A stretch of DNA of 64,000 nucleotides from NCBI GenBank assembly GCA_963763135.1, contig CAVXNJ010000010.1, forward strand, positions 372,001 to 436,000, in the 5' to 3' direction. The position numbers and the translations under genes were made by a program. Of this stretch, positions 1 to 8,635 are shown piece by piece (position 1 is the stretch's first letter; every line of letters begins with the position of its first letter). The stretch is from JANMZO01 sp963763135. Its GTDB lineage: Bacteria; Actinomycetota; Acidimicrobiia; Acidimicrobiales; JANYDT01. Below the pieces are notes generated by a model. The model ran no database searches. It saw only the letters and a list, made by a program, of their open reading frames with translations, and was not told where the DNA came from.

Positions 1-247
1 GTTTGGCCACGTCCACGCCGTTCAGCAGATACGTGCCGGTTGTCGCGACATCAAGGCAACCCACCACATTCAGGAGGGTCGATTTGCCTGAGCCGGACGG
101 ACCGACAATGGCAAGCGACTCGCCTCGCTCGATCGTGAGGTCCACATGACGAAGCGCATGGACTTCGGTCTGCCCGGACACGTAAACCTTGGAGACATCG
201 GTCAGATCGACGACCGGTACGCCACGATCCCGCGGCATCCCGTTCAC
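1..247 (-). CDS. ABC transporter ATP-binding protein (MacB/LolD type), N-terminal part, cut by the window edge
   Basis: About 82 N-terminal residues are visible and the rest lies before base 1. A Walker A loop GPSGSGKST follows a typical LolD/MacB-like start (VVDLTDVSKVY... VHALRHVDL), and the text after it (LLNVVGCLD...GTYLLNG) is also typical of this subfamily. The family powers export or lipoprotein-type transport together with an FtsX-type permease and an adaptor. The GTG at 245-247 overlaps the TGA of the upstream HlyD-type adaptor gene (GTGA), so the two are translationally coupled; an ATG three codons further in (238) is an alternative start. The adaptor next to it supports a tripartite exporter. 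The permease should lie beyond the window. Confidence 0.9.
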   Translation of the reverse strand, partial: MNGMPRDRGVPVVDLTDVSKVYVSGQTEVHALRHVDLTIERGESLAIVGPSGSGKSTLLNVVGCLDVATTGTYLLNGVDVAK

Positions 248-2670
248 GACGCCGCCGAATCCGCGACCGTATCCGGGTCGGTGCCAGCAACCGTGTCAGA
301 CGACGAACCCGCCCCTCCTTCATCCTGCGGCTCCGTCACCGCCTCGACGTCAGTGGGTGTGGCGGTGCCGACCACCACCTGCGAACCCTCCTCCAGTTTC
401 CCGTTCACCGGCGTAACGGCGACAAGTCCTTCCGCCGCCAAGCCCACCCGCACGGTGACGAAGCGGGTCGGGGCGCCGGGTGTGTCTTCAACCTCAACCC
501 GGCTGGTGCCGTCAGCGGCCGCCGAGACAGCGGGCGTTGGGACCGCTAGCACGGGGCCGCCAGTGGACCGGACCGGCACCGTGATCTTCACTGACTGCCC
601 GTTCAGCGAACTGAGGCCGGGCCGGCGAAGCACACCGAGACGCGGACCGTTCTCGTCGTCTGCACTCGTCTGATCGTCGGTACCTGAAGCTGACTTGGAA
701 TTTGCGTCGTCGGACCCGTTCGCGTCGGATGCTCCCTCGTCCGGGGTGATCTCCATGTAGACCTTTGTGGCGTCGACGCCGTCCGTGCCGGGCGTGGTGG
801 CGAGTTCGGAGATGTACCCGGCCAACGAGATGTCGAAGTCGCTTGCGTCGATTTGAACCTTGTCGCCCACGTGGGCGAGCTGAGCGTCAGCCAGATCGAG
901 CGACGAGTCGACCGCCAGGCGCGAGGTGGTGACGGTCATGACGGCACCCGTTGCGATCTCGCCGCGTGCCAGCTTCGTGGTGTCGATTCGCAACGGAAGC
1001 GTCGGGAAGAACACCACCTCGTTCGCCGGCACAACGATTCCGACCTCCGCCTCCAAATCAGCGAGCTCCGCATCGGCACGAAGTTTCGCCTGCTCGGCCG
1101 AACGGACCTGAGCTGAAGCAGAGGTGGTGTCAGCGGGGTTGGTTGACGTCTTTCGGGCCGCCTCCGCGATAGCCAGCTGCGCTTGCGCCGCGCGTCGGGT
1201 TTCTGCGATCTGACGTTGCGCGACGGGCACGCCCGCGGTGGCTTGATTGAGATCCGATTGTGCTTGACGGGCGGCCTGATCGGACTGGGCGAGTTTCGTG
1301 GTGGCGTCGGCGACCGCCTGCTCCCGGTCAGCCATCGACCGTTGCGCTTTGACGACGTCGCGTTCTGCCCGTTCAACCGCCAAGTGCGCATCAGCCAACG
1401 CCTGTTGAGCAACGGCTACCGCGTTGGCCGCATCGTCCACGGCATTTTTGCGGGTATCGAGGTTTCGCTGTGCCTGACGCGTGGCGCTCTGGGCCGAGCG
1501 CAATCCGCTCTTGGCCTGACGCACACCGGCTTCGGCCGAGGCGATGTTCGCTTTGCGACCCTCCTCGTCGACCGTAAAAGTGTTGTTCCCCTGCGGAACG
1601 AGTTTCGCAGGCGTGTTGTTTGCGGTGTCGAGGGCCTGCTGTGCTCGGGCCACCGCGTCGTTCGCGTCCTGCTCCGAGAGCTGCGTGTCAGCGAGGGCCC
1701 GTTCGGCGTCATCGATCGCGGTCTGCGCATCGGGAACACCTTGGCGAGCTTTGACCACACCCCGCTCGGCCTGAGCGACGGCCGCCTGCGCCTTCGCCAC
1801 TCCAGCCTGAGCGTCGTCGATCGGTGATGAGTCAGTGGCATCGGAACGCGCCCGGTCCAACGCGGTGCGGGCATCATCGAGGCTCCGCTGAGCAACCTGG
1901 ACCGCGACCGCTTTGGCATCGACAGCCGTCTGTGCCGCGCTCAGTTGCTTGGCCGCGTCGTCGTTCAGACCGTCGAGCTTGGCCCGGGCGGTGGCGACCT
2001 GCTCATCCGCTTGGAGCGCTTTGTCGGGCGTGGGCGGCTTGCGCACATCAGCGAGTGTCTGCTGGGCCTGACGAAGCGCTTCGGCCGCCTTGCTGGCCGA
2101 CTCGCGGGCGTTGCCGAGGGCGGTGCGCTGTGCATCGGTGGGCCCGAAAGCCTCGAAGCCGGTCGATCGGTACCATGCCTCAACGGCGGACTCGGTGTTG
2201 GCGTCGAACGTATCGTCAACGGTTCCCGGCTTGAATCCGAGCCTCACCAGTGCGTTCTCCAGCTGCCGCACGTCGGTTCCGGTGTCACCCGGACGGAGGT
2301 CGCGGTACATGGGCGTGTCGCCGGTCAACGCGAACACCGGCCGACCGCCGATCTCCATCAGCTTGCCGCCCTCGGCCACTTCGGCTCCGGTCGTTGCCGG
2401 CGAGGTCACAACCTGACTGGTTCCGGCCTTGATGCCCGAGCTGGCAAGCAACACCTCCTTGGGTTCTCCGAACCTCACCGTGCCGCGGGTGATGAGGGTC
2501 GATGAAAGGACGGTCTTGATGACCGGCACCGTGATCCGAGAGGCAGCCGGTGGGCCCTGCTGCGCGGCAACTTCTTCAGGCGAGCGTATGTTTCGCGCCG
2601 CGACCCAACCGCCCGACCCGGCGCCGATCACGAGGACCGTGAGCCCGACTCCGATGCTTCGGCGTTTCAC
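244..2670 (-). CDS. HlyD/MacA-type efflux adaptor with peptidoglycan-binding domain and very long coiled coil
   Basis: This 808-residue protein is about twice the usual length of a membrane-fusion adaptor. It starts with an uncleaved-looking signal anchor (residues about 5-25, GVGLTVLVIGAG). A PG_binding_1-like segment follows at about 125-170 (RPGDTGTDVRQLENALVRLG). Next is an Ala/Gln/Arg/Asp-rich heptad region from about 190 to 540, expected to form a long coiled-coil hairpin, and then a lipoyl/beta-barrel region at 540-780. Family members bridge an ABC exporter across the cell envelope; the peptidoglycan-binding module would anchor it in the wall of a Gram-positive cell. It overlaps the genes on both sides by 4 bases (ATGA with the upstream secreted protein, GTGA with the ATPase), so the three form one operon. 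The substrate cannot be read from the sequence. Confidence 0.88.
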   Translation of the reverse strand: MKRRSIGVGLTVLVIGAGSGGWVAARNIRSPEEVAAQQGPPAASRITVPVIKTVLSSTLITRGTVRFGEPKEVLLASSGIKAGTSQVVTSPATTGAEVAEGGKLMEIGGRPVFALTGDTPMYRDLRPGDTGTDVRQLENALVRLGFKPGTVDDTFDANTESAVEAWYRSTGFEAFGPTDAQRTALGNARESASKAAEALRQAQQTLADVRKPPTPDKALQADEQVATARAKLDGLNDDAAKQLSAAQTAVDAKAVAVQVAQRSLDDARTALDRARSDATDSSPIDDAQAGVAKAQAAVAQAERGVVKARQGVPDAQTAIDDAERALADTQLSEQDANDAVARAQQALDTANNTPAKLVPQGNNTFTVDEEGRKANIASAEAGVRQAKSGLRSAQSATRQAQRNLDTRKNAVDDAANAVAVAQQALADAHLAVERAERDVVKAQRSMADREQAVADATTKLAQSDQAARQAQSDLNQATAGVPVAQRQIAETRRAAQAQLAIAEAARKTSTNPADTTSASAQVRSAEQAKLRADAELADLEAEVGIVVPANEVVFFPTLPLRIDTTKLARGEIATGAVMTVTTSRLAVDSSLDLADAQLAHVGDKVQIDASDFDISLAGYISELATTPGTDGVDATKVYMEITPDEGASDANGSDDANSKSASGTDDQTSADDENGPRLGVLRRPGLSSLNGQSVKITVPVRSTGGPVLAVPTPAVSAAADGTSRVEVEDTPGAPTRFVTVRVGLAAEGLVAVTPVNGKLEEGSQVVVGTATPTDVEAVTEPQDEGGAGSSSDTVAGTDPDTVADSAAS

Positions 2671-3779
2671 GATTCGGCCAGCGCCTTGTCCAGCTCATCG
2701 CGATGCTTGTCGATGAAGTCCTGCTCGTACTCGGCCCGCACCGTCGCCCTGACGTCGGTCGCCGGACTGCAGTCGGCATCGGCCCGGGCGATGGCCAACT
2801 CGACCTTTCGGAACTCCTCGATCTTGGCCGGTGTCGGCGCGACCATCTCGATGCGGACCGGACCATCACCAGCTTTGGGTTTGGTGTTCTGGCCGGGCGC
2901 ACCGAAGATCTTCATCTGGGCCGGGAACAGGAGTTTGTCGATGACGTCGTCGGGCTTGCGCACGTCGTATCCACTCCTGCGCATGCACGCAGACCAGGTG
3001 GCATCGGCTTTTACGACACGAGGGTCGGACTCGAAGCGACGCTGAGCGTCTTCGAGCTCGGACTTGAACTTGTCGAGTACCGGGTTGGTCTTGTTGTAGG
3101 CCTTCCCCATGCAGCCCTGCGGTTGGCTGTCGCCGTCGATCGAGATCACGACCTGCCCTCCACCGGATCCCGAAGGCTGGGCCGCCATCACCTGACCGAA
3201 CAACGCCTTCTCGTACGCGCGGCGCTCCGACGCTGACAGCTTCTGCACGATGGCCTGGTTCGGATCCTTCGCCGGATCGGGCCGGGTGATCGAGCCCATT
3301 CCTTCGGCCATCCCGTACCCGTGCTTACGCTTCCAGGCCCGTGGATCCTCCCCCGCCGGGACGTTGCCGCCGAGGCGCACCGCGTTCCGCGTGCCACTGC
3401 CGGTATTGGGGATGTACGTGAACCCTTCCTTGCGCATGCAGGTCGCGATCTGCTCCTCCGCCTTGCGACGGTTCGCGTCGGAGTCGGCGTTCAAGCCGAG
3501 GTAGTCGTCGAGGGTCTTCGGGGTTGCCTTCTTGTTCGACTTCGCCTTAGTTGTAGTGGTTCGGTTTGCGGCGGGCTTGTTGGTAGATCCGCTCTTCGTT
3601 GTCGCCGTTGCCTTGGTGGTTGTGGTGGCCGAGGGTGACTTGGACGCGCCCATCGCCGCAGATGTGACCGAAAGGGCCATTGCACCAGCCAGCAGCGTCG
3701 ATAGCGTCAGCGACGAAACGGCGCGTCCCGGATGACTTCGGTCGGTGGTCCGGGACATTCTGAGACGATTGCTGTTCAT
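2667..3779 (-). CDS. Secreted protein of unknown function with conserved-looking Cys motifs, first gene of the exporter operon
   Basis: The 370-residue protein has a signal peptide (hydrophobic stretch about 25-45 ending near AMGA), then a Thr/Lys-rich linker to about residue 90, then a mature domain. Four Cys-centred motifs stand out: CMRKEGF, GCMGKA, SACMRRSGY and ADADC. Proteins with this layout are common beside HlyD-type adaptors in actinobacteria, but I know no assigned function. Its stop overlaps the adaptor start by 4 bases. It is the first gene after a promoter region with four CTGAAC repeats, so any control there acts on the whole operon. A role as substrate-capturing or wall-side partner of the exporter is inference. 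Confidence 0.75.
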   Translation of the reverse strand: MNSNRLRMSRTTDRSHPGRAVSSLTLSTLLAGAMALSVTSAAMGASKSPSATTTTKATATTKSGSTNKPAANRTTTTKAKSNKKATPKTLDDYLGLNADSDANRRKAEEQIATCMRKEGFTYIPNTGSGTRNAVRLGGNVPAGEDPRAWKRKHGYGMAEGMGSITRPDPAKDPNQAIVQKLSASERRAYEKALFGQVMAAQPSGSGGGQVVISIDGDSQPQGCMGKAYNKTNPVLDKFKSELEDAQRRFESDPRVVKADATWSACMRRSGYDVRKPDDVIDKLLFPAQMKIFGAPGQNTKPKAGDGPVRIEMVAPTPAKIEEFRKVELAIARADADCSPATDVRATVRAEYEQDFIDKHRDELDKALAES

Positions 3780-3835
3780 CGGTACTCCGTGGTTCTCTCC
3801 GCTGACATGACGGATCGATCCTGACGGGACCTCGA

Positions 3836-3873
3836 CTGAACGGCGCCTGAACGCGACTGAACTTGCGCTGAAC
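3836..3873 (-). promoter_or_regulatory. Four direct CTGAAC repeats (PHO-box-like operator)
   Basis: On the + strand CTGAAC occurs at 3836, 3847, 3857 and 3868, spaced 11, 10 and 11 bases (GTTCAG read on the minus strand). Direct repeats one helical turn apart are the usual binding pattern of OmpR/PhoB-family response regulators, and actinobacterial PhoP boxes are built from GTTCA-type repeats. The array lies 57-94 bases upstream of the first operon start (3779) and beyond the stop of the preceding gene (3893). The regulator is not encoded in the window. Confidence 0.6.
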
Positions 3874-3892
3874 TCGCCTAGGCGAACGAAAG

Positions 3893-4879
3893 CTACCGCG
3901 GCAGTGTTGTTTCCGGGCCCACCACCGGCAGGTCACGGGCCAACAACGTGATCACTTCCGACCAGGCGCTGCTCGTCGGGTCGATCAGCGCGAAATGGTC
4001 GCCGGCCACCTCAATGGTCTCGACGTCGGCGGCGGATGCGAATTCAGTGAATCGAGCCGGCACGATGTCGTCATCGGATCCCCGCACGACCGCGAGCTTC
4101 ACTCCGGTGACCGCTGCTGGCGCGGCGATCGCGTAGCGGTCGGGGTACGCGTCGGCGTGACCGCCGATGAACTGAGCGACGGCATCGCCGCCGAGCGCTT
4201 CCCCGTCAGCACCACGCAGATCAACCACAGGCCCCAGACCAATGCTCAGTCGAGGAACCACGCTGGGAGAAGCACCGGGTTGCCCAGCCGTCAAGGATCC
4301 TCTCCCCGCAGCCCAGAGTGCGAGATGTCCACCTGACGAATGGCCGACGAGCACCACGTTGGCAAGATCCAACGCGTACGTATCAGCCAACCTGACAAGT
4401 CTGTCGACTGCCGTTGCGACGTCGACCAGCGTGCCCGGGTATCCACCGCCCGGCTCACCGACGCGCCGGTACTCGATATTCCAGGTTGCATACCCTCTGC
4501 GGTCGAGATCATCCGCGAGAGGGTCCATAAGATCGAGCCCGTACTCATCCCGCCAAAACCCCCCGTGGATCAGCACCACGACCGGCACTGCTGACGAGCG
4601 CGCAGCGGGTACGCGGAGCCGGCCGAACTGGGAGGGCTCATCGCCGTAACGGACCGTGACGTCGACCGGGGTCGAAACGGACACTCCCGTGGATTCTTCG
4701 ATGACCGCTGAGGTGCCGGTGAAGGTGACCGCTGAGGTGGCGGTGGCGGTCGCCGTCGTCGATGGCACCGACCCCGATGTGCACGCCGAGACGGCCAACG
4801 AACCGACCACGGCCATCGCGGCGGTACCCAGGCAATGACCGAGCGACACGGGTGAAACGAACGGGCGCCGCAATTGCAC
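3893..4879 (-). CDS. Alpha/beta hydrolase (BD-FAE/esterase type), probable lipoprotein
   Basis: Residues 1-33 form a signal sequence ending in a lipobox-like VSAC, so the enzyme is probably lipid-anchored outside the membrane. A Ser/Thr/Ala/Val linker follows. The hydrolase domain (about 70-328) shows an HGGFW oxyanion motif, the nucleophile elbow GHSSGG (about residue 180), an acidic residue in RGSDDDIVP and the catalytic His in GDHF. This layout fits the BD-FAE/acyl-peptide-hydrolase-like esterases. GTG is the start at 4879. Substrate unknown; an ester or short peptide is likely. The gene stands alone, with the exporter promoter directly downstream. Confidence 0.82.
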   Translation of the reverse strand: MQLRRPFVSPVSLGHCLGTAAMAVVGSLAVSACTSGSVPSTTATATATSAVTFTGTSAVIEESTGVSVSTPVDVTVRYGDEPSQFGRLRVPAARSSAVPVVVLIHGGFWRDEYGLDLMDPLADDLDRRGYATWNIEYRRVGEPGGGYPGTLVDVATAVDRLVRLADTYALDLANVVLVGHSSGGHLALWAAGRGSLTAGQPGASPSVVPRLSIGLGPVVDLRGADGEALGGDAVAQFIGGHADAYPDRYAIAAPAAVTGVKLAVVRGSDDDIVPARFTEFASAADVETIEVAGDHFALIDPTSSAWSEVITLLARDLPVVGPETTLPR

Positions 4880-4939
4880 ATCGTCAGTCTCACACGTTCG
4901 GTGCGTGAGCCTCCTCCGTGAGTCGAGACGGAACGAAAT

Positions 4940-6094
4940 TCAGATGTGTTCAGCAGCGACGCCCAAAGCCAGGCGGCCGGCATGCAGCAGAGTCGCTTCA
5001 AGCGTGAGCGGGTGAAACTTTGCCGCACGCACGTCGCGGTAAGCGCGCTCGATTGGCGAACCACGACGAAACGCTGCCCCGCCACCGACGTCGATCGCCA
5101 GATCGCAGACCTCGACGGCAGCCAGAGCGATTTCCCGCTTGGCCGCCATTACTCCAGCGACGGTTTCCATAGATGGCGACGGATCGTCTCCCACGACCTT
5201 CAGCGCGCCGTCGAGGGCCCACGACGCGATTCGGAGTCGGTTGTCCATAAGCCCGACTTGGCGCTGCACCACCGGATCTGACGGGTGGGTGACGGATGCG
5301 ATCGCGTGATCACGGGCGCTCTCCGCCACACCCAGGTACACCGCCGAAATGATGGGCATTGCGATGCTGACGATCACCTGCAACGGAGGGTCGAGCACGT
5401 CAAAGGGTCGATTCGCCAGTACCCGCTCATCGGCAACGAACACGTCATCGAACGTCACGTCATGACTGCCCGTTCCGCGCATTCCGAGCGCGTCCCAATT
5501 CGCGTCGATACCGACGCCTTCGCTAGCGAACGGCACGGCCATGTTGAGAACGCGCCGGCCCTGCTCGGGGTCGTCAAAGGTAAACATTGTCGACAGCACG
5601 GTGCCGACGGGAGCCTGGCTTGCGAAGGGCTTGCGTCCGTTCACGCGATAGCCGCCATCGACTTTCACGGCGGTGCCTCGCGGCCGGGTCAGATCTCCGC
5701 CACCAGTCGACACGGCAACCACGCCATCGGCGGCGATCCTTCGCAGCGTCGCCTCCGCTCCAGGAAGCCCACGACGATAGCGCCACGTCGTGAACGCGCA
5801 GACGTGCTGATGCATGGCCGACGCCAGTGCAGTAGAACCGCAGTACCGAGCGAGTTCTCGTTGGACGATCGCAAGATCGGCGATGGTCGCTCCTTCCCCG
5901 CCGAATTCGACGGGAACGCCGATCGCCAGTAACCCGCTCCGTCGAATGTGTTCGAAGGATTCTGAGACCCAGGTTCCGTCACGGTCGTGCTCGGCCGTGT
6001 GCCGAGCCAGGACCGGGCCGCACGCGCGGGCCCGTTCCAGAAACGTCATCGTGTTCGCAGTCAATTCGGCATGGAGCGTCGCTGTCGAAGTCAT
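4940..6094 (-). CDS. Acyl-CoA dehydrogenase family flavoprotein (catalytic Glu not evident)
   Basis: This 384-residue protein has the three-part ACAD fold: an N-terminal helical region, a middle beta domain (VAVSTGGGDLTRPRG, then LGMRGTGSHDV) and a C-terminal four-helix domain with the FAD-contact region YRDVRAAKFHPLTLEATL. The usual YEG/EGT-type catalytic glutamate near the end is not evident and the region reads KFHPLTLE, more like DszC/HpaH-type flavin monooxygenases or other ACAD-like oxidases. The ATG at 6094 was chosen because the MTSTATLHAE start fits family length; the longer reading frame upstream is out of family. It is divergent from an HxlR-type regulator 108 bases away, which may control it. 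The reaction is not assignable from sequence alone. Confidence 0.82.
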   Translation of the reverse strand: MTSTATLHAELTANTMTFLERARACGPVLARHTAEHDRDGTWVSESFEHIRRSGLLAIGVPVEFGGEGATIADLAIVQRELARYCGSTALASAMHQHVCAFTTWRYRRGLPGAEATLRRIAADGVVAVSTGGGDLTRPRGTAVKVDGGYRVNGRKPFASQAPVGTVLSTMFTFDDPEQGRRVLNMAVPFASEGVGIDANWDALGMRGTGSHDVTFDDVFVADERVLANRPFDVLDPPLQVIVSIAMPIISAVYLGVAESARDHAIASVTHPSDPVVQRQVGLMDNRLRIASWALDGALKVVGDDPSPSMETVAGVMAAKREIALAAVEVCDLAIDVGGGAAFRRGSPIERAYRDVRAAKFHPLTLEATLLHAGRLALGVAAEHI

Positions 6095-6202
6095 GGCACG
6101 ACGATCACATTGGACACGAGCCACGACTAGTCCACATTCGTGACTTGACCGGTTCTGATTCCGGACTTCACAGATATCCCGTCCGGCGCGAGGATCGACG
6201 GC

Positions 6203-6904
6203 ATGCCCGACTACGGCACCTTCTGTCCGGTGGCGCTGGCCAGCGATGTAATCGCCGATCGCTGGACGCCGCTGATACTGCGCGAGCTGATCATCGGCAA
6301 CACGCGATTCAACGACATCGCCCGAGGGATGCCTGGCATCTCGCGGTCTCTGCTCGTTCAGCGCCTCAGGCATCTCGAGCGCAAGGACATCGTCGAGGCG
6401 TGGCCCCTACCGAACGGTCGCGGTCGGGAGTACCGCCTCACCCCCGCAGGAAAGGACCTTGAACCGGTACTGATCGCGCTCGGACGTTGGTCGGTCCAGT
6501 GGCTGTATGAACGCGTGGATCACAACGACGTCAGCGCGGAGACGCTGATGTGGTGGATGCACCGCCGGGTAGACACCGAGCACCTGCCATCACGAAGGAC
6601 GGTCGTATTGTTCGAGCACACCGCCCCCAAATTGAGTTACTTCTGGATGTTGGCCGAACGCGGCGAAGTGTCGATCTGTCTTTCGGATCCCGGGTTTGCA
6701 GTAGACGGAATCGTTCGTTGTCAGACCCCCGCCCTGGCTCAGGTCTTCAGCGGCGAACTCAACTGGGATGACGCGATCGACTCGTCTGCCATCGAGCTCA
6801 ACGGCGACAACGCGGTGCTCCGAGCGCTCCCACGATGGTTTCTCTGGAGCCCCTGGGCACCCGATGTTCGTGCGGCCAGGGTCGAATACGACGCGACGAA
6901 TTAG
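6203..6904 (+). CDS. HxlR-family winged-helix transcriptional regulator
   Basis: The N-terminal 100 residues match the HxlR pattern: a Cys close to the start (YGTFCPVALASDVI), ADRWTPLILRELIIG, RFNDIARGMPGISRSLLVQR, and a wing with EYRLTPAGKDLEPVL. The C-terminal 130 residues form an extra domain of the SCP2/sterol-binding-like kind often attached to actinobacterial HxlR proteins (weak call). The family represses or activates neighbouring genes in response to small electrophiles or substrates. The divergent ACAD-like gene is the obvious target. It starts at ATG 6203, within reach of a purine-rich stretch (GCGAGGATCG) just upstream. Confidence 0.87.
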   Translation: MPDYGTFCPVALASDVIADRWTPLILRELIIGNTRFNDIARGMPGISRSLLVQRLRHLERKDIVEAWPLPNGRGREYRLTPAGKDLEPVLIALGRWSVQWLYERVDHNDVSAETLMWWMHRRVDTEHLPSRRTVVLFEHTAPKLSYFWMLAERGEVSICLSDPGFAVDGIVRCQTPALAQVFSGELNWDDAIDSSAIELNGDNAVLRALPRWFLWSPWAPDVRAARVEYDATN

Positions 6905-6950
6905 GAGATCCCTGATTTCGCTGTTGTCTGTCGGTCTGTACGGTCGGGGA

Positions 6951-7949
6951 ATGAGCCTGTCATCCACCACCGGACCCGCTTCAACGAATGGAGCGGGATT
7001 GCGTAGGCCATCGAGGCACCTTCGAACAACGGGCGCGCGGGTCCTCGTTCTTGCGACAGCAGCGTTGACGATTCTGACAGCAGGGGTCCATTCTCCTCGG
7101 TCGGCTGCGGCCCCCGCCGGTCCGACGGTCGGAGGTTGCCCGGTGTTCCCGGCCGACAACCCGTGGAACCGATCGATCGCGGCGTTGTCGGTCCATGCGA
7201 AGTCCGATTCGTGGCTTAGTTCGGTCGAAGCAGGTTCGGCCACGATGCATCCCGACTTCGGCTCGGACCCGACGATAGGTATCCCCTACACGGTGGTACC
7301 GGCCGGACAGGCCGGCGTGAAGGTGCAATTCGACGAGGCTCCGGAAGAGAGCGACCGCGGCCCATATCCAATCCCGTCCGGAGTACCGGTTGAAGCGGGG
7401 ACCGACCGTCACGTGCTTGTCGTCCAACGCTCGACGTGTCGACTCTACGAACTGTTCGGCGCTCGTCGCGTCGGGAACGGATGGGTCGCAGGTAGCGGAG
7501 CGATCTTCAATCTCCGGTCGAACAGTGTGCGGCCGAAGAGCTGGACCTCTGCCGATGCCGCCGGGCTCCCGATCCTCCCGGGCCTGGTCCGTTACGACGA
7601 GGTGCGGGCCGGGGCGATACGGCACGCCCTGCGCGTAACGTTCCCCGCTACGCAGAAGGGGTTCATCTTTCCGGCCCGTCACCAAGCAGGATCCGACGAC
7701 GCTTCTCTGCCGCCGATGGGCGCTCGGTTACGCCTTCGCGCCGACGTTGATCTGTCCACATACAAAGGGCAGGCTCGAGTCATCCTCGAAGCGATGAAGA
7801 CCTATGGGCTTATCGTCGCTGACAACGGCAGCGGGTGGTTCATCAGCGGTGCGCCCGATCCGAAATGGAACGACAGCGATCTTCGCCAACTGAAGTCGAT
7901 CGACACGTCATTGTTCGACTTCGTCGACTCCGGCGCGATCGAGCGATGA
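6951..7949 (+). CDS. Secreted protein of a widespread family of unknown function
   Basis: The ATG at 6951 begins a 332-residue protein with a Tat- or Sec-like N-region (several Arg, then VLVLATAALTILTAG) and cleavage near SAAA. The mature part begins GGCPVFPADNPWN and continues with HPDFG, GIPYTVV, PYPIPSGVP, DRHVLVVQR and LPILPGLVRYDEV, ending ADNGSGWFISGAPDPKWND. I recognise this conserved series from secreted bacterial and fungal proteins that carry no firm function. The longer reading frame upstream runs into the HxlR gene and is not the start. It converges on the response regulator gene with only 20 bases between. Confidence 0.8.
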   Translation: MSLSSTTGPASTNGAGLRRPSRHLRTTGARVLVLATAALTILTAGVHSPRSAAAPAGPTVGGCPVFPADNPWNRSIAALSVHAKSDSWLSSVEAGSATMHPDFGSDPTIGIPYTVVPAGQAGVKVQFDEAPEESDRGPYPIPSGVPVEAGTDRHVLVVQRSTCRLYELFGARRVGNGWVAGSGAIFNLRSNSVRPKSWTSADAAGLPILPGLVRYDEVRAGAIRHALRVTFPATQKGFIFPARHQAGSDDASLPPMGARLRLRADVDLSTYKGQARVILEAMKTYGLIVADNGSGWFISGAPDPKWNDSDLRQLKSIDTSLFDFVDSGAIER

Positions 7950-7969
7950 GATGTTGGCCGGGCAAGCGG

Positions 7970-8635
7970 TCAGGTCAGGGGTCCTACGCTGCGCTCTCGA
8001 AGGTAGAGGAGCACGGCGTGAACCCGCCGGTTGTCTTCCAGGTTGGACATGAGACCGAGTTTGCGAAAGATGGACGCGACGTGCGCTTCCACCGTCTTGG
8101 TTCCAACGAGCAGTCGATCTGCGATTGCCCGATCCTTCAGCCCGGCGGCCACGAGCTCCATAACTGCGAGTTCCCGTGTGGTGAGTTGGGCCAGCCCGTC
8201 CCGCAGCGGCTGATCCGCGACAAGGTCGCCGATGAGCCCAGGGTCGATGACCGTCCCGCCCGCCGCTATGCGCTCGAGAGCATCAATGAGTTCGCCTTCG
8301 TCGGTGACGCGTTCCTTCAGTAGGTAGCCCGTACCGCCCTCGTTCGACTCCAGGAGTCGCAACGCAAGGGCGATGTCGACGTACTGGCTGAGAAGCAGCA
8401 CCCCGATTCCGGCAGCCTCACGTCGAATACGTTGGGCGGCGCGCACACCTTCGTCGGTATGCGTGGGCGGCATGCGAATGTCGACGATGGCCACGTCGGG
8501 TCGGAGGCTCAGCACCGCGGCGTGCAACTCGGCGGGGTTGCCAACTTCAGCCACGACCTCGACACCGGCTTTCTCGAGCAGGGCGGCAATGCCTCTGCGA
8601 ACGAGCGGGGCATCGTCGGCGATTACGACTCGCAT
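7970..8635 (-). CDS. NarL/FixJ-family response regulator
   Basis: This 221-residue protein has a receiver domain (1-125) with the acidic pair in VIADDAP, the phosphoacceptor Asp in VAIVDIRMP, a Ser in LLLSQY and Lys in YLLKERV. The LuxR/NarL helix-turn-helix (about 150-210) reads LTTRELAVMELVAAGLKDRAIADRL...TVEAHVASIFRKL. It starts at ATG 8635, with GGAGG 5-9 bases upstream inside the end of the kinase gene, so its first 13 bases overlap that gene. The pairing with the histidine kinase and the STAND protein upstream is clear from the overlaps. The targets are unknown. Confidence 0.95.
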   Translation of the reverse strand: MRVVIADDAPLVRRGIAALLEKAGVEVVAEVGNPAELHAAVLSLRPDVAIVDIRMPPTHTDEGVRAAQRIRREAAGIGVLLLSQYVDIALALRLLESNEGGTGYLLKERVTDEGELIDALERIAAGGTVIDPGLIGDLVADQPLRDGLAQLTTRELAVMELVAAGLKDRAIADRLLVGTKTVEAHVASIFRKLGLMSNLEDNRRVHAVLLYLRERSVGPLT

